A program made the translations under genes and the position numbers. Below, piece by piece: positions 9,117 to 17,597 of a stretch of DNA of 64,000 bases (the first letter of the stretch is position 1; each line of letters begins with the position of its first letter). The DNA comes from CAISIP01 sp031396205. Lineage in GTDB: Bacteria > Pseudomonadota > Gammaproteobacteria > Burkholderiales > Burkholderiaceae_C. Location of the stretch: assembly GCA_031396205.1 (NCBI GenBank), contig JANNKH010000060.1, positions 39,914-103,913 on the forward strand. Reading direction: 5' to 3'. Under the pieces are notes generated by a model. It did no database searches. It was not told the origin of the DNA and saw only the letters and a list, made by a program, of their open reading frames with translations.

Positions 9117-10241
9117 ATGAGCATCCCGACCGATCCCTGGCACTTCCCCAGGCCGGACCTGGCGCAGGCCTACCTGCAGGGCTTTGACCTGGGCCTGACT
9201 TCGGCGCGCGGGCTGTTTGCGCGCCGGCGCATGGGCAAAAGCGAATTCCTCAAGCACGACCTGCTTCCTGCTGCGCTGGCCGCCGGGTATCTGGCGGCGT
9301 ACGTCAATCTGTGGGACGACACCGAGCATCCGGGTCAGGCCCTGGCGACGGCGATCGTCGGCGCTGCCCAGCCCAGGGGACTGGGCAGATTCTGGGACGA
9401 CCTCAACACGCCGATTCGCAGGCTCAAGGGTGGCGGCAAACTGCTGTTGGGCGTCGAGGCGTCGCTGGAAATGGACCTGGCCGATAAGGAGAAGGCCGCC
9501 GTACCCGCCATTCAGGCCGCCCTGCAGGCCGCGGACAAGGCGAAAAAACGCCTGTTGCTGGTGATCGACGAGGCGCAGGTGTTAGCTGCGCCCGAACACA
9601 GCGCCTTGGCCCACTCGCTACGCGCCGGGCTGGACATCCGCAAACCCGCCATCAAGGTGCTTTTCGCCGGCTCTTCCGAGGCCGCGCTGCGCCAGATGTT
9701 CTCGCGCGCCGCCGCCCCGTTCTACAACTGGGCGCCGCTCGAGCCGTTCCCTTTGCTGGGGCGGGAATTCGTCGAGTCGATGGTGCGACAGCTGGCCAGC
9801 GTCGCCAAGCAGCCGCTCGGGCTCGACGATGCGCTGGCCGCATTCGCCGCGCTGAAGGAAACCCCCGAGTTCTTCCGTTGGTATATCGAACGCTACCTGA
9901 TGTACCAGCAGCAAGGTGCGGCGCAGGCGCTCGCGCACACGCTGGCGCGCTTGCACGACGACAGCGGCCATGCCCGCGTATGGAAGGAACTGGGGCGCCC
10001 CGACCGGGCGGTTCTGTTGCTGGCCGCAGGTGGCGTGCAGGACCTGTACAGTGCACAGGCGCTGGCGCAATTGCAGGTGCTGTTGGGCGATCCCGCGCTG
10101 ACGGCCAGCACACCGAGAACATCGATCCGGCGCTTGACCGGCGTCAAGCTGCAATTGATGGCGCGGGTCGATCATGGTGCCTACCGGTTCGAGGATCCGG
10201 AGTTTCAGGCCTGGGTGGCCGGACGACAGACTATCGAATAA
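9117..10241 (+). CDS. AAA-superfamily ATPase (archaeal-type/COG1672-like), orphan
   Basis: A ~374-residue P-loop ATPase. Walker A is the degenerate form RRRMGKSEFL (36-45), as seen in STAND/Orc-like single-gene ATPases, and Walker B is LLLVIDEAQ (146-154). A sensor-like segment IKVLFAGSS (179-187) follows. The C-terminal third resembles a winged-helix tail but no motif proves it. ATG 9117 is chosen; ATG 9108 is an in-frame alternative and neither has a strong SD. No partner gene is adjacent. The gene sits between a perfect palindrome and an AT-rich patch. The function is unknown; regulatory, defence or toxin-related roles are all possible. Confidence 0.72.
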   Translation: MSIPTDPWHFPRPDLAQAYLQGFDLGLTSARGLFARRRMGKSEFLKHDLLPAALAAGYLAAYVNLWDDTEHPGQALATAIVGAAQPRGLGRFWDDLNTPIRRLKGGGKLLLGVEASLEMDLADKEKAAVPAIQAALQAADKAKKRLLLVIDEAQVLAAPEHSALAHSLRAGLDIRKPAIKVLFAGSSEAALRQMFSRAAAPFYNWAPLEPFPLLGREFVESMVRQLASVAKQPLGLDDALAAFAALKETPEFFRWYIERYLMYQQQGAAQALAHTLARLHDDSGHARVWKELGRPDRAVLLLAAGGVQDLYSAQALAQLQVLLGDPALTASTPRTSIRRLTGVKLQLMARVDHGAYRFEDPEFQAWVAGRQTIE

Positions 10242-10244
10242 TAG

Positions 10245-10331
10245 TGACTGATAATTAGTCAAATGTGTTAATTTCAGTCACATTAAATGTCTGAAAAATT
10301 GTCGTATTTGGAAATAGCTGCGCTCATTTCC
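10245..10331. promoter_or_regulatory. AT-rich patch with inverted repeats before the liv-type operon
   Basis: The patch is clearly poorer in GC than its neighbours. TGACT (10245-10249) pairs with AGTCA (10257-10261). A hairpin GGAAATAGC/GCTcATTTCC spans 10310-10331 with one bulged C and has no T-tract. The region probably holds the promoter and operator of the binding protein at 10413, but no unambiguous -35/-10 pair was found. Confidence 0.4.
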
Positions 10332-10412
10332 ATATGAATCAACGGTTTGGACGCTGGCACGGTCTATGCGCTGTTCAACTCGTTCCGTTTCGATAAATCA
10401 GGAGATACCACC

Positions 10413-11609
10413 ATGCACCGTCGTCCCCTCGTCGCGCTCGCCAGCGTCGCCGCCACCTTGTTCGCGTTTGCGCCAGGTGCGTTGGCGCAGGCCAAGGAAA
10501 TCCGAATCGCCCATGTCCACAGCCTGACCGGCCCGCTGGAAGCCTACGGAAAACAGACCACGGTCGGCTTCACCATGGGCCTGAATTACGCCACCGGCGG
10601 CACGATGATGGTCGGCGGCAAGAAGCTGGTCGTGATCGAGAAAGATGACCAGGGCAAGCCTGACCTGGGCAAGTCCTTGCTCGCAGCGGCCTATTCGGAT
10701 GACAAGGCCGACATCGCGGTCGGCCCCACATCGTCGGGCGTCGCGCTGGCGATGTTGCCCGTGGCCGAGGAATACAAGAAGATCCTGCTGGTCGAGCCGG
10801 CCGTGGCCGACTCGATCACCGGCGACAAGTGGAACCGATTCATCTTTCGTACCGGCCGCAACAGCACCCAGGATGCGATCTCCAATGCGGTGGCGCAGGA
10901 CCAGGCGGGCACCAGCATAGCCACGCTGGCGCAGGACTACGCGTTCGGCCGCGACGGCGTCAAGGCCTACAAGGAGGCGATCAAGAAGGCCAAGGTCGTG
11001 CACGAGGAATACCTGCCCACGACGACGACCGACTTCACCGCCGGTGCGCAGCGCCTGATCGACGCGCTCAAGGACAAGCCGGGTCGCAAGGTGATCTGGA
11101 TCATCTGGGCCGGCGGCGGCGGCAATCCGTTCAAGATAGCCGACCTCGACCTCAAGCGCTACGCTATCGAGATCGCGACTGGCGGCAATATCCTTCCGGC
11201 GATGGCGGCCTACAAGAACTTCCCCGGCATGGAAGGCTCGACCTACTACTATTTCGGCCTGCCGAAGAACCCGGTCAACGACGCGATGGTGGCGCAGCAC
11301 TACACCCAGTTCAAGTCGCCGCCGGACTTCTTCACGGCCGGTGGTTTCGCGGCCGCAATGGCGGTGGTGACAGCGCTCAAGAAGACCAATGGCGATGTCG
11401 ACACCAACAAGCTGATCAAGACCATGGAGGGCATGAGTTTCGATACGCCCAAGGGACCGATGACCTTTCGCAAGGAAGACCACCAGGCGATGCAGAGCAT
11501 GTACCACTTCAAGATCAAGGTCGACCCGGCGTTTGCCTGGGGCGTGCCGGAGCTGGTACGCGAGATCAAGGCCGGCGAGATGGACATCCCGATCCGCAAC
11601 AAGCGCTGA
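10413..11609 (+). CDS. Branched-chain amino-acid-type ABC substrate-binding protein (LivK-like)
   Basis: A 398-residue periplasmic receptor of the Leu/Ile/Val-binding (peripla_BP_6) family. A Sec signal peptide occupies about residues 1-25 (cleavage near ALAQA), followed by IRIAHVHSLTGPLEAYGKQT, the usual first strand and ligand loop. ATG 10413 has GGAG 8 bases upstream. It heads the operon of two ATPases and two permeases. Receptors of this family also bind aromatic acids, amides or urea, so the ligand is open. Confidence 0.9.
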   Translation: MHRRPLVALASVAATLFAFAPGALAQAKEIRIAHVHSLTGPLEAYGKQTTVGFTMGLNYATGGTMMVGGKKLVVIEKDDQGKPDLGKSLLAAAYSDDKADIAVGPTSSGVALAMLPVAEEYKKILLVEPAVADSITGDKWNRFIFRTGRNSTQDAISNAVAQDQAGTSIATLAQDYAFGRDGVKAYKEAIKKAKVVHEEYLPTTTTDFTAGAQRLIDALKDKPGRKVIWIIWAGGGGNPFKIADLDLKRYAIEIATGGNILPAMAAYKNFPGMEGSTYYYFGLPKNPVNDAMVAQHYTQFKSPPDFFTAGGFAAAMAVVTALKKTNGDVDTNKLIKTMEGMSFDTPKGPMTFRKEDHQAMQSMYHFKIKVDPAFAWGVPELVREIKAGEMDIPIRNKR

Positions 11610-11817
11610 AGGCGCGCGCGGGGCTACCGGGCGGTCGCGCAGCGCCGTTGGGCGGTGCGCGCAACTCGCCTCTAGCAGAAATTCGCGGTCGGCGGCAAGC
11701 CGCCATCTGCATAGTCTGGCGCCCGCGCGCTCCCAAGCTGGCTCGCTTTCGGGCGACCTTCATCCGAGATTCACGGCGCGCCTGGGTCTTCGGCTGCGTC
11801 ACGTACTGATCTCCACC

Positions 11818-12645
11818 ATGTTGCAAACCAAAGACCTGACGATCCGCTTCGGCGGGCATGTGGCGGTGAACGCGGTCAGCTGCGCCTTTGCGCCTGGCAC
11901 GCTGACCGCCATTGTGGGACCCAATGGCGCGGGCAAGACCACGTATTTCAATCTGATATCGGGTCAGCTCAAGGCCAGCAGTGGAACCGTCAGCCTCGAT
12001 GGGCACGACCTTTCGTCGCTCGGCGTGTCGGCGCGCACCCGCGCCGGACTGGGTCGTGCGTTCCAGCTGACCAACCTGTTCCCGAACCTGTCGGTGTTCG
12101 AAAACGTGCGACTCGCGGTGCAGGCCACCCGCGCCGGCCGGCACCGGCATGGCCTGAATCTGTCGAGCATCTGGAGCGACCATCGCGCATTGATGGGCCG
12201 CACCGACGAGATCCTGGGCACGGTTGCTATGCGCGAGCAGGCCGATGCGATCGTCGCCAGCCTGGCCCATGGCGACCAGCGCAAGCTGGAAGTGGCGCTG
12301 CTGATTGCGCTCGAATCGCGGGTATTCATGTTCGACGAGCCGACCGCCGGCATGGGCGTGGACGAGGCGCCGGTGATCCTGAATCTGATCCGCGCACTGA
12401 AGAATGACCCGGGCAAGACCATCCTGCTGGTCGAGCACAAGATGGACGTGGTACGCGAACTGGCCGACCGCATCATCGTGCTGCACAACGGCGCGCTGGT
12501 GGCCGATGGCGAGCCGGCCGACGTGATTGCATCCACCGTCGTCCAGGAAGCGTACCTTGGCATCTATCCGGAAGACGCCGACGACGATGCGCCGGCGGCT
12601 CGCGGGTCTGGCGCGCGAGCGACCGGCGCCGGAGTGCGGAAATGA
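11818..12645 (+). CDS. Branched-chain amino-acid-type ABC ATPase (LivG-like)
   Basis: A 275-residue ATPase with Walker A GPNGAGKTT near residue 35, Walker B VFMFDEPTAGM and H-loop VEHKMDVV. The DEPTAGMG continuation is typical of LivG. Instead of canonical LSGGQ the signature is LAHGDQRKLE, which is common in this subfamily. ATG 11818 is chosen because the domain starts directly after it, although its SD is weak. The C-terminal ~20 residues are a low-complexity Asp/Ala/Gly tail. A 208-bp GC-rich gap with a small hairpin (GGCGG/CCGCC near 11690) separates it from the receptor gene. Confidence 0.89.
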   Translation: MLQTKDLTIRFGGHVAVNAVSCAFAPGTLTAIVGPNGAGKTTYFNLISGQLKASSGTVSLDGHDLSSLGVSARTRAGLGRAFQLTNLFPNLSVFENVRLAVQATRAGRHRHGLNLSSIWSDHRALMGRTDEILGTVAMREQADAIVASLAHGDQRKLEVALLIALESRVFMFDEPTAGMGVDEAPVILNLIRALKNDPGKTILLVEHKMDVVRELADRIIVLHNGALVADGEPADVIASTVVQEAYLGIYPEDADDDAPAARGSGARATGAGVRK

Positions 12646-13367
12646 CGCAGCCATTGCTCACGCTAGACGGCGTACATACCCATATCGGCGCCTATCACAT
12701 CCTGCACGGCGTGGACCTTGTCGTGCCCAAGGGGCAGGTGACGTTGCTGCTCGGCCGCAACGGCGCGGGCAAGACAACGACGCTGCGCACCATCATGGGT
12801 CTGTGGCATGCGTCCCGAGGCCGGCTGACGTTTGCCGGCGACGACATCACCGCCCTGTCGACACCCGCGATAGCCGAACGCAACATCGCCTACGTGCCGG
12901 AGAACATGGGAATCTTCTCCGACCTCTCGGTGCGCGAAAACATGCTGCTCGCGGCACGCAGCGCGGCCAGCGAGCGCCAGATGGACCCCCAGCGGCTGCA
13001 GTGGATCTTTCGTCTGTTTCCTGCGGTGGAAAAATTCTGGAACCATCCGGCCGGCAAGCTGTCGGGCGGGCAGAAGCAGATGCTGGCGGTCGCGCGCGCG
13101 ATCGTCGAGCCGCGCGAACTGCTGATCGTCGATGAGCCCAGCAAGGGGCTGGCGCCCTCGATCATCAACAACATGATCGACGCTTTCGCACAACTCAAGA
13201 AGACCGGCGTCACCATTTTGCTGGTGGAGCAGAACTTCGGATTCGCGCAAAAGCTGGGCGACACCGTCGCGGTGATGGACAACGGGCGTGTCGTGCACAG
13301 CGGCAGCATGCAGGCACTGTCAGACGATGCTGCGCTGCAAAAATCCCTGCTGGGGCTGTCGATATGA
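12642..13367 (+). CDS. Branched-chain amino-acid-type ABC ATPase (LivF-like)
   Basis: A 241-residue second ATPase with Walker A GRNGAGKTT, signature LSGGQKQM, Walker B LLIVDEPSKGL and the LivF-typical H-loop LVEQNFGFA. Its start overlaps the LivG-like stop by 4 bases (ATGA) and its own stop overlaps the next start in the same way, so the operon is tightly coupled. It pairs with the LivG-like subunit on the cytoplasmic face of the permease. Confidence 0.92.
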   Translation: MTQPLLTLDGVHTHIGAYHILHGVDLVVPKGQVTLLLGRNGAGKTTTLRTIMGLWHASRGRLTFAGDDITALSTPAIAERNIAYVPENMGIFSDLSVRENMLLAARSAASERQMDPQRLQWIFRLFPAVEKFWNHPAGKLSGGQKQMLAVARAIVEPRELLIVDEPSKGLAPSIINNMIDAFAQLKKTGVTILLVEQNFGFAQKLGDTVAVMDNGRVVHSGSMQALSDDAALQKSLLGLSI

Positions 13368-14347
13368 AAAACACGGATTTCGACTGGAAGCCGGTGGCAC
13401 TGGTGCCTGCGTTGGCGCTGCTGGTGTTCCCGCTGATCGGATCGGGCTCGACCTGGCTCACGCTCACCGTGGCAGGCCTGGCGATGGGCCTGATCATCTT
13501 CGTCATTGCCTCCGGTTTGACGCTGGTGTTCGGCCTGATGGATGTGCTGAACTTCGGCCACGGCCTGTTCATCGCGCTGGGGGCATTCGTCGCCACCACC
13601 GTGCTTGGCTCGATGACGAACTGGACCCAATCGGACGAACTCTGGCGCAATATGGTCGCGGTATTTCCGGCGATGCTGGTCGCAATGGCGGTGGCCGGGG
13701 CGGTGGGCCTGGCCTTCGAGCGTTTCATCGTCAAGCCGGTGTATGGCCAGCATCTCAAGCAGATCCTGATCACGATGGGCGGCATGATCATCGGCGAGGA
13801 ACTGATCAAGGTGATCTGGGGCCCGCAGCAGATTCCGCTCCCCCTGCCCGAGGCGATGCGTGGATCGATCCTGGTCGGGGATGCGGCAATCGAGAAATAC
13901 CGCATCATCGCGGTCGTCGTCGGGCTGGCGGTGTTCGGCGCACTGGTGTGGACACTCAACAAGACCAAGATCGGCCTGCTGATTCGCGCCGGCGTGCAGG
14001 ACCGCGAGATGGTCGAGTCGCTCGGTTACCGCATCCGGCGCCTGTTCATCGGTGTGTTCGTCATGGGCAGTGCGCTGGCCGGTCTGGGTGGCGTGATGTG
14101 GGGCCTGTACCAGCAGACCGTCACGCCGCAGATGGGCGCGCAGGTCAATGTGCTGATCTTCATCGTCATCATCATTGGCGGCCTTGGCTCCACGGCCGGC
14201 GCGCTGATCGGCGCGCTGCTGGTCGGTCTGATGGCGAACTACACCGGCTTCCTGGCGCCCAAGGTGGCGCTGTTCTCCAACATCGCGCTGATGGCGGCCA
14301 TCCTGTTGTGGCGGCCGCAGGGCGTCTATCCGGTTGCGAACCGCTGA
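13364..14347 (+). CDS. Branched-chain amino-acid-type ABC permease (LivH-like)
   Basis: A 327-residue inner-membrane permease with about eight hydrophobic segments. The LivH hallmark GLTLVFGLMDVLNFGHG is near residues 51-67, and IIIGGLGSTAGALIGALLVG lies toward the C-terminus. It overlaps the LivF-like gene by 4 bases and is followed after 15 bp by the LivM-like gene, with which it forms the pore. Confidence 0.92.
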   Translation: MKNTDFDWKPVALVPALALLVFPLIGSGSTWLTLTVAGLAMGLIIFVIASGLTLVFGLMDVLNFGHGLFIALGAFVATTVLGSMTNWTQSDELWRNMVAVFPAMLVAMAVAGAVGLAFERFIVKPVYGQHLKQILITMGGMIIGEELIKVIWGPQQIPLPLPEAMRGSILVGDAAIEKYRIIAVVVGLAVFGALVWTLNKTKIGLLIRAGVQDREMVESLGYRIRRLFIGVFVMGSALAGLGGVMWGLYQQTVTPQMGAQVNVLIFIVIIIGGLGSTAGALIGALLVGLMANYTGFLAPKVALFSNIALMAAILLWRPQGVYPVANR

Positions 14348-14362
14348 GGCAGGGAGTCGATC

Positions 14363-15451
14363 ATGCTGACGCGTTTGCTGTCGAACGATATGCCGCGTAG
14401 CCGCGTGCTGGCGGCGCTGCTGATAGTGCTGTTGCTGGGGCTTGCATTTGCGCCCTTCCTGTTCCCCGGCGTCAAGGCCTTGAATGTCGCGGCCAAGGTG
14501 CTGATTTTCATCGTGCTGGTGGCCAGCTTCGACCTTTTGCTGGGCTACACCGGCATCGTCAGCTTTGCCCACACCATGTTCTTCGGCATCGGGGCCTACG
14601 GCATCGCGATCGCGACCACCCGCATCGGCCCGACCTGGGCGGCCTTGCTGGTCGGGTTGGGCAGTGCGCTGTGTCTGTCGTTCGTGCTGGCGCTGGTGAT
14701 CGGCCTGTTCTCGCTGCGGGTGCGGGCGATCTTTTTCGCCATGATCACGCTGGCGGTGGCTTCCGCATTTTCGACGCTGGCATCGCAGTTGTCCGAATTC
14801 ACTGGCGGCGAGGACGGGCTGACATTCAAGTTGCCCGAGATCCTGTCGCCGAGCTACGCGTTCACGCAGGACGAGTTCCTCGGTGTCATGCTCGACGGCC
14901 GCCTAGCTTCATACTACCTGCTGTTCGTGATGGCGCTGGTATTGCTGCTTATGCTGCTGCGCATCGTCAATTCGCCGTTTGGCCGGGTGCTGCAGGCGAT
15001 CCGCGAGAACGAGTTCCGGGCCGAGGCGATCGGCTACCGGGTGGTCGTGTACCGTACCATCTCCAGCATCCTGTCGGCCCTGTTCGCCTGCATTGCAGGC
15101 GCGATGCTGGCGCTCTGGCTACGCTACAACGGCCCCGACACCTCGCTGTCGTTCGAGATCATGATGGACGTGCTGCTGATCGTCGTCATCGGTGGCATGG
15201 GAACGATGTACGGCGCGGTGATCGGCGCCACCTTGTTCATGGTGGCGCAGAGCTATCTTCAGGATCTGCTGCGCCTGGGCAGCGAAGCGACCGCGGCCGT
15301 GCCCTGGTTGTCGGCCTTGCTGTCGCCGCAACGCTGGTTGTTGTGGCTGGGCGTCTTGTTCGTGCTGTCGGTGTATTACTTCCCGTCCGGCGTTGTCGGC
15401 CGGCTGCGCCTGCGCAGCGCGCGCAAGTCCGCTGGCGCGGGGCGGCCATGA
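14363..15451 (+). CDS. Branched-chain amino-acid-type ABC permease (LivM-like)
   Basis: A 362-residue permease with about ten hydrophobic segments. LLLGYTGIVSFAHTMFFGIG is the LivM counterpart of the LivH motif, and VIGGMGTMYGAVIGA is the conserved cytoplasmic loop region. AGGGAG precedes ATG 14363. Its TGA overlaps the ATG at 15448 of the hydrolase reading frame, where the 66-bp repeat begins. Confidence 0.92.
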   Translation: MLTRLLSNDMPRSRVLAALLIVLLLGLAFAPFLFPGVKALNVAAKVLIFIVLVASFDLLLGYTGIVSFAHTMFFGIGAYGIAIATTRIGPTWAALLVGLGSALCLSFVLALVIGLFSLRVRAIFFAMITLAVASAFSTLASQLSEFTGGEDGLTFKLPEILSPSYAFTQDEFLGVMLDGRLASYYLLFVMALVLLLMLLRIVNSPFGRVLQAIRENEFRAEAIGYRVVVYRTISSILSALFACIAGAMLALWLRYNGPDTSLSFEIMMDVLLIVVIGGMGTMYGAVIGATLFMVAQSYLQDLLRLGSEATAAVPWLSALLSPQRWLLWLGVLFVLSVYYFPSGVVGRLRLRSARKSAGAGRP

Positions 15452-15513
15452 GCCGCCGGGCCGCTCCCAAGGAGAATCCCGCGGTGCCTAGCACGCAGGG
15501 TAGTCCAGTGAAC
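15448..15513 (+). repeat. 66-bp dispersed repeat, copy B
   Basis: The second copy of the sequence at 6352-6417, differing at 7 positions. It begins exactly at the ATGA overlap with the LivM-like stop and ends in GTGAAC just before ATG 15514. It has AAGGAG followed 9 bases later by an in-frame GTG, a possible internal start. Confidence 0.85.
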
Positions 15514-16386
15514 ATGCAGGGCAGGATCTCCGGCAGCACGCCGGGCTCGCACTACCTGCAGTGCGCCGGGCGCGAGATCCACTACACCGAGTGGGGTGCA
15601 CACCATGCCAGGGTCGTCATTGCCTGGCACGGCCTGGCCCGCACCGGACGCGACATGGATGTGCTGGCCGAGTATCTGAGCGCCCCGGCCGACGGCTACC
15701 GCGTGGTCTGTCCCGACACCATCGGCCGCGGCCTGAGCGAATGGAGCCCGCGGCCCGACGATGAATATTGCCTGGCCTTTTATGCGCAGCAGGCCAGCGC
15801 ACTGGTCGACCAGCTTGGCCTGGACCAGTTCGACTGGGTCGGCACGTCGATGGGCGGCTCGATCGGCATCGTGGCGGCGGCAGGCGCGCTGCGCGGACGC
15901 ATCGGTAAATTGGTACTCAACGACAACGGCCCCGAGCTGGCCCAGGCGGCCATTGCGCGCATCCGCAGTTACGCCGGCAGCCCGGCCGCATTCGCCACCG
16001 TGTCCGAACTCGAGCAGTATTTCCGTACCGTCTACAAACCCTATGGTTTCCTGACCGACGCGCAGTGGCGCCACCTGACGGAGACCTCGACCCGGCGTCT
16101 GCCCGATGGCCGGGTCACGTCGCATTACGATCCGGCGATGGTGCAGCAGTTCGCCTGCCACCCGGATGACTACCTGCGCTGGGAGGAATACGACAGCCTG
16201 GACATCCCGGTGTTGTGCCTGCGCGGCGAGTCCTCCGATCTGCTGCTGGCCGACGCCGCGGCGCAGATGGCTCGGCGCGGGCCGCATGCCCGTGTCGAGA
16301 CCATCGCAGGCTGCGGCCATGCGCCGGCGCTGAATGTCCGGCAGCAGCTGCAGCTGGTGGCGAATTTCCTGCGCGGCGACGCCTGA
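15448..16386 (+). CDS. Alpha/beta hydrolase
   Basis: A 312-residue alpha/beta hydrolase if read from ATG 15448. The oxyanion region is AWHGLARTGRDMD, the nucleophile is Ser134 in GTSMGGS, the acid is an Asp in RGESSDLL and the catalytic His lies in GCGHAPAL. Alternative starts are GTG 15508 and ATG 15514, which would remove the repeat-encoded first ~20 residues; the conserved fold only starts near residue 35. It is the last gene of the liv-type operon and may hydrolyse an imported ester or amide, or a ring-cleavage product; this is a guess from position. Confidence 0.85.
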   Translation: MSRRAAPKENPAVPSTQGSPVNMQGRISGSTPGSHYLQCAGREIHYTEWGAHHARVVIAWHGLARTGRDMDVLAEYLSAPADGYRVVCPDTIGRGLSEWSPRPDDEYCLAFYAQQASALVDQLGLDQFDWVGTSMGGSIGIVAAAGALRGRIGKLVLNDNGPELAQAAIARIRSYAGSPAAFATVSELEQYFRTVYKPYGFLTDAQWRHLTETSTRRLPDGRVTSHYDPAMVQQFACHPDDYLRWEEYDSLDIPVLCLRGESSDLLLADAAAQMARRGPHARVETIAGCGHAPALNVRQQLQLVANFLRGDA

Positions 16387-16554
16387 ATCGCGCGTCGCCA
16401 GCCAATCGGCTGGCGACCACGACCTGCCGTGGTGCTGCCGACCGATGGCCCCACCGCCATTGATGTCGATCATTGCGGGTCAGCGCCGGCCCTGCTACGG
16501 TGGGAACCCTGTGCCCTGTTGCCGATCCAGCTATCCAACCCGGGAACCACGGTG

Positions 16555-16716
16555 TTCAATGACCGCGTCCTTGCTGGCGCTGCACTGGCACTGCGCCTGT
16601 TCGCCATGCAGGGCAAGCATCCAGTGGTGCTCGCGATTCCGCGTGGCGGTGTGCCGCTGGGCCGGGTGCTGGTGCAGCGGCTCGGTGGCGAGCGCGACCT
16701 GGTGCTGGCGCGCAAG
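16555..16716 (+). pseudogene. Phosphoribosyltransferase remnant (N-terminal fragment)
   Basis: A ~54-codon stretch reads FNDRVLAGAALALRL, then VVLAIPRGGVPLGRVLVQRL and DLVLARKL. This is the start of the bacterial phosphoribosyltransferase family that opens with F-x-DR-x-x-AG and has ALPRGGVPV. Directly after RKL the frame continues with unrelated sequence, and the PRPP-binding loop is missing. The gene is therefore truncated. The remaining 16387-16816 sequence shows nothing else recognisable. Confidence 0.6.
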
Positions 16717-16816
16717 CTCTGGCGGACATGCAATAGCCTGGACAGCGGCCACCGGCAACCCAGTACCGAAGGCCGCCAAGCAGCGCCGACCAGGGCTGGC
16801 CGATCGGGCACGAAAT

Positions 16817-17503
16817 TCAGGTTGACTTCTTGTTCTTGGCGTCGATCTGTCGCCGCAGGTTCTCCATCATCAGTTCAGCGTCGGCCATGGTCGGATTGAC
16901 CCGAACCGCGCGCTGCAGATATTCCAGTGCGCGTTCGGGCTGGCCGCGTTCGGCCAGCATCGACGCGTAGCCCGACAGGGCGCCAAAATGGTGCGGAATC
17001 CGCGCCAGTACCTCGTCGCAGTCCTTCATCGACAGATCGTACTGGTCCAGCATGTAGTAGACGGTCGCGCGTTTGTTCCAGGCCTCGGCAAATGCCGGGC
17101 GCATCTGGATGATGTCGCTGAAGACGAGCACGGCCTTGGGCAGTTCGCCTGATCGCATCAGTTCGACCCCTTGCTTGTACAGCACATCGACGCGGGCATC
17201 ACCGGATCGCGCCCACAACTGCCAGATGCCTCCCACGGCAACATGGCGCAAGCTTGGGTCTTGATCTGACAGGCGCGGTAGCAGTGCGTTAGCGTCGGCA
17301 GCCGTGCCGATGTCCACCAGGCGCAGCATGGCCTGCAGTCGTTGCGCCGGATCGGCGTGGTTGAGTGCCACCAGAGCCTGCTGGCGGTTGAGCGGGGATT
17401 GGGCGAATGCGGGCGCGGCCGCGCCCAGCGCGCAGACCAGCATCGCTGCGCAGGCCCTGGTCCGGATGGTGGCGAGGGAGCTTGGTTCAAAACAGCGCGT
17501 CAT
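16817..17503 (-). CDS. Secreted HEAT-like/TPR-repeat protein
   Basis: A 228-residue protein with a Sec-type signal (residues ~1-35, ending APAFAQS). It has a short HEAT-like part (LPRLSDQDPSLRHVAVGGIWQLW) and then about three tetratricopeptide repeats (LYKQGVELMRSGELPKAVLVF; AEAWNKRATVYYMLDQYDLSM; ALEYLQRAVRVNPTMADAEL). ATG 17503 has GGAG upstream; the longer frame is rejected because it would hide the signal. It is probably periplasmic and a protein-interaction scaffold. It lies 94 bp downstream of the radical SAM gene on the same strand, so it could belong to that operon. Partner unknown. Confidence 0.78.
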   Translation of the reverse strand: MTRCFEPSSLATIRTRACAAMLVCALGAAAPAFAQSPLNRQQALVALNHADPAQRLQAMLRLVDIGTAADANALLPRLSDQDPSLRHVAVGGIWQLWARSGDARVDVLYKQGVELMRSGELPKAVLVFSDIIQMRPAFAEAWNKRATVYYMLDQYDLSMKDCDEVLARIPHHFGALSGYASMLAERGQPERALEYLQRAVRVNPTMADAELMMENLRRQIDAKNKKST

Positions 17504-17597
17504 GGCGTGACTCCGGCAGTGGGGCGGGGTTCCAGAATACGCGCAGTGGCGCCATCTCGCAACCGGGCTTGGCGCCATGGGTCGCCCGCCCGGGGCT

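Noticed and set aside
12890..14572. 560-codon minus-strand frame across livF, livH and livM
   Set aside because: Composition is His/Gln/Arg-rich antisense sequence typical of GC-rich shadows; the plus-strand ABC proteins are unambiguous.
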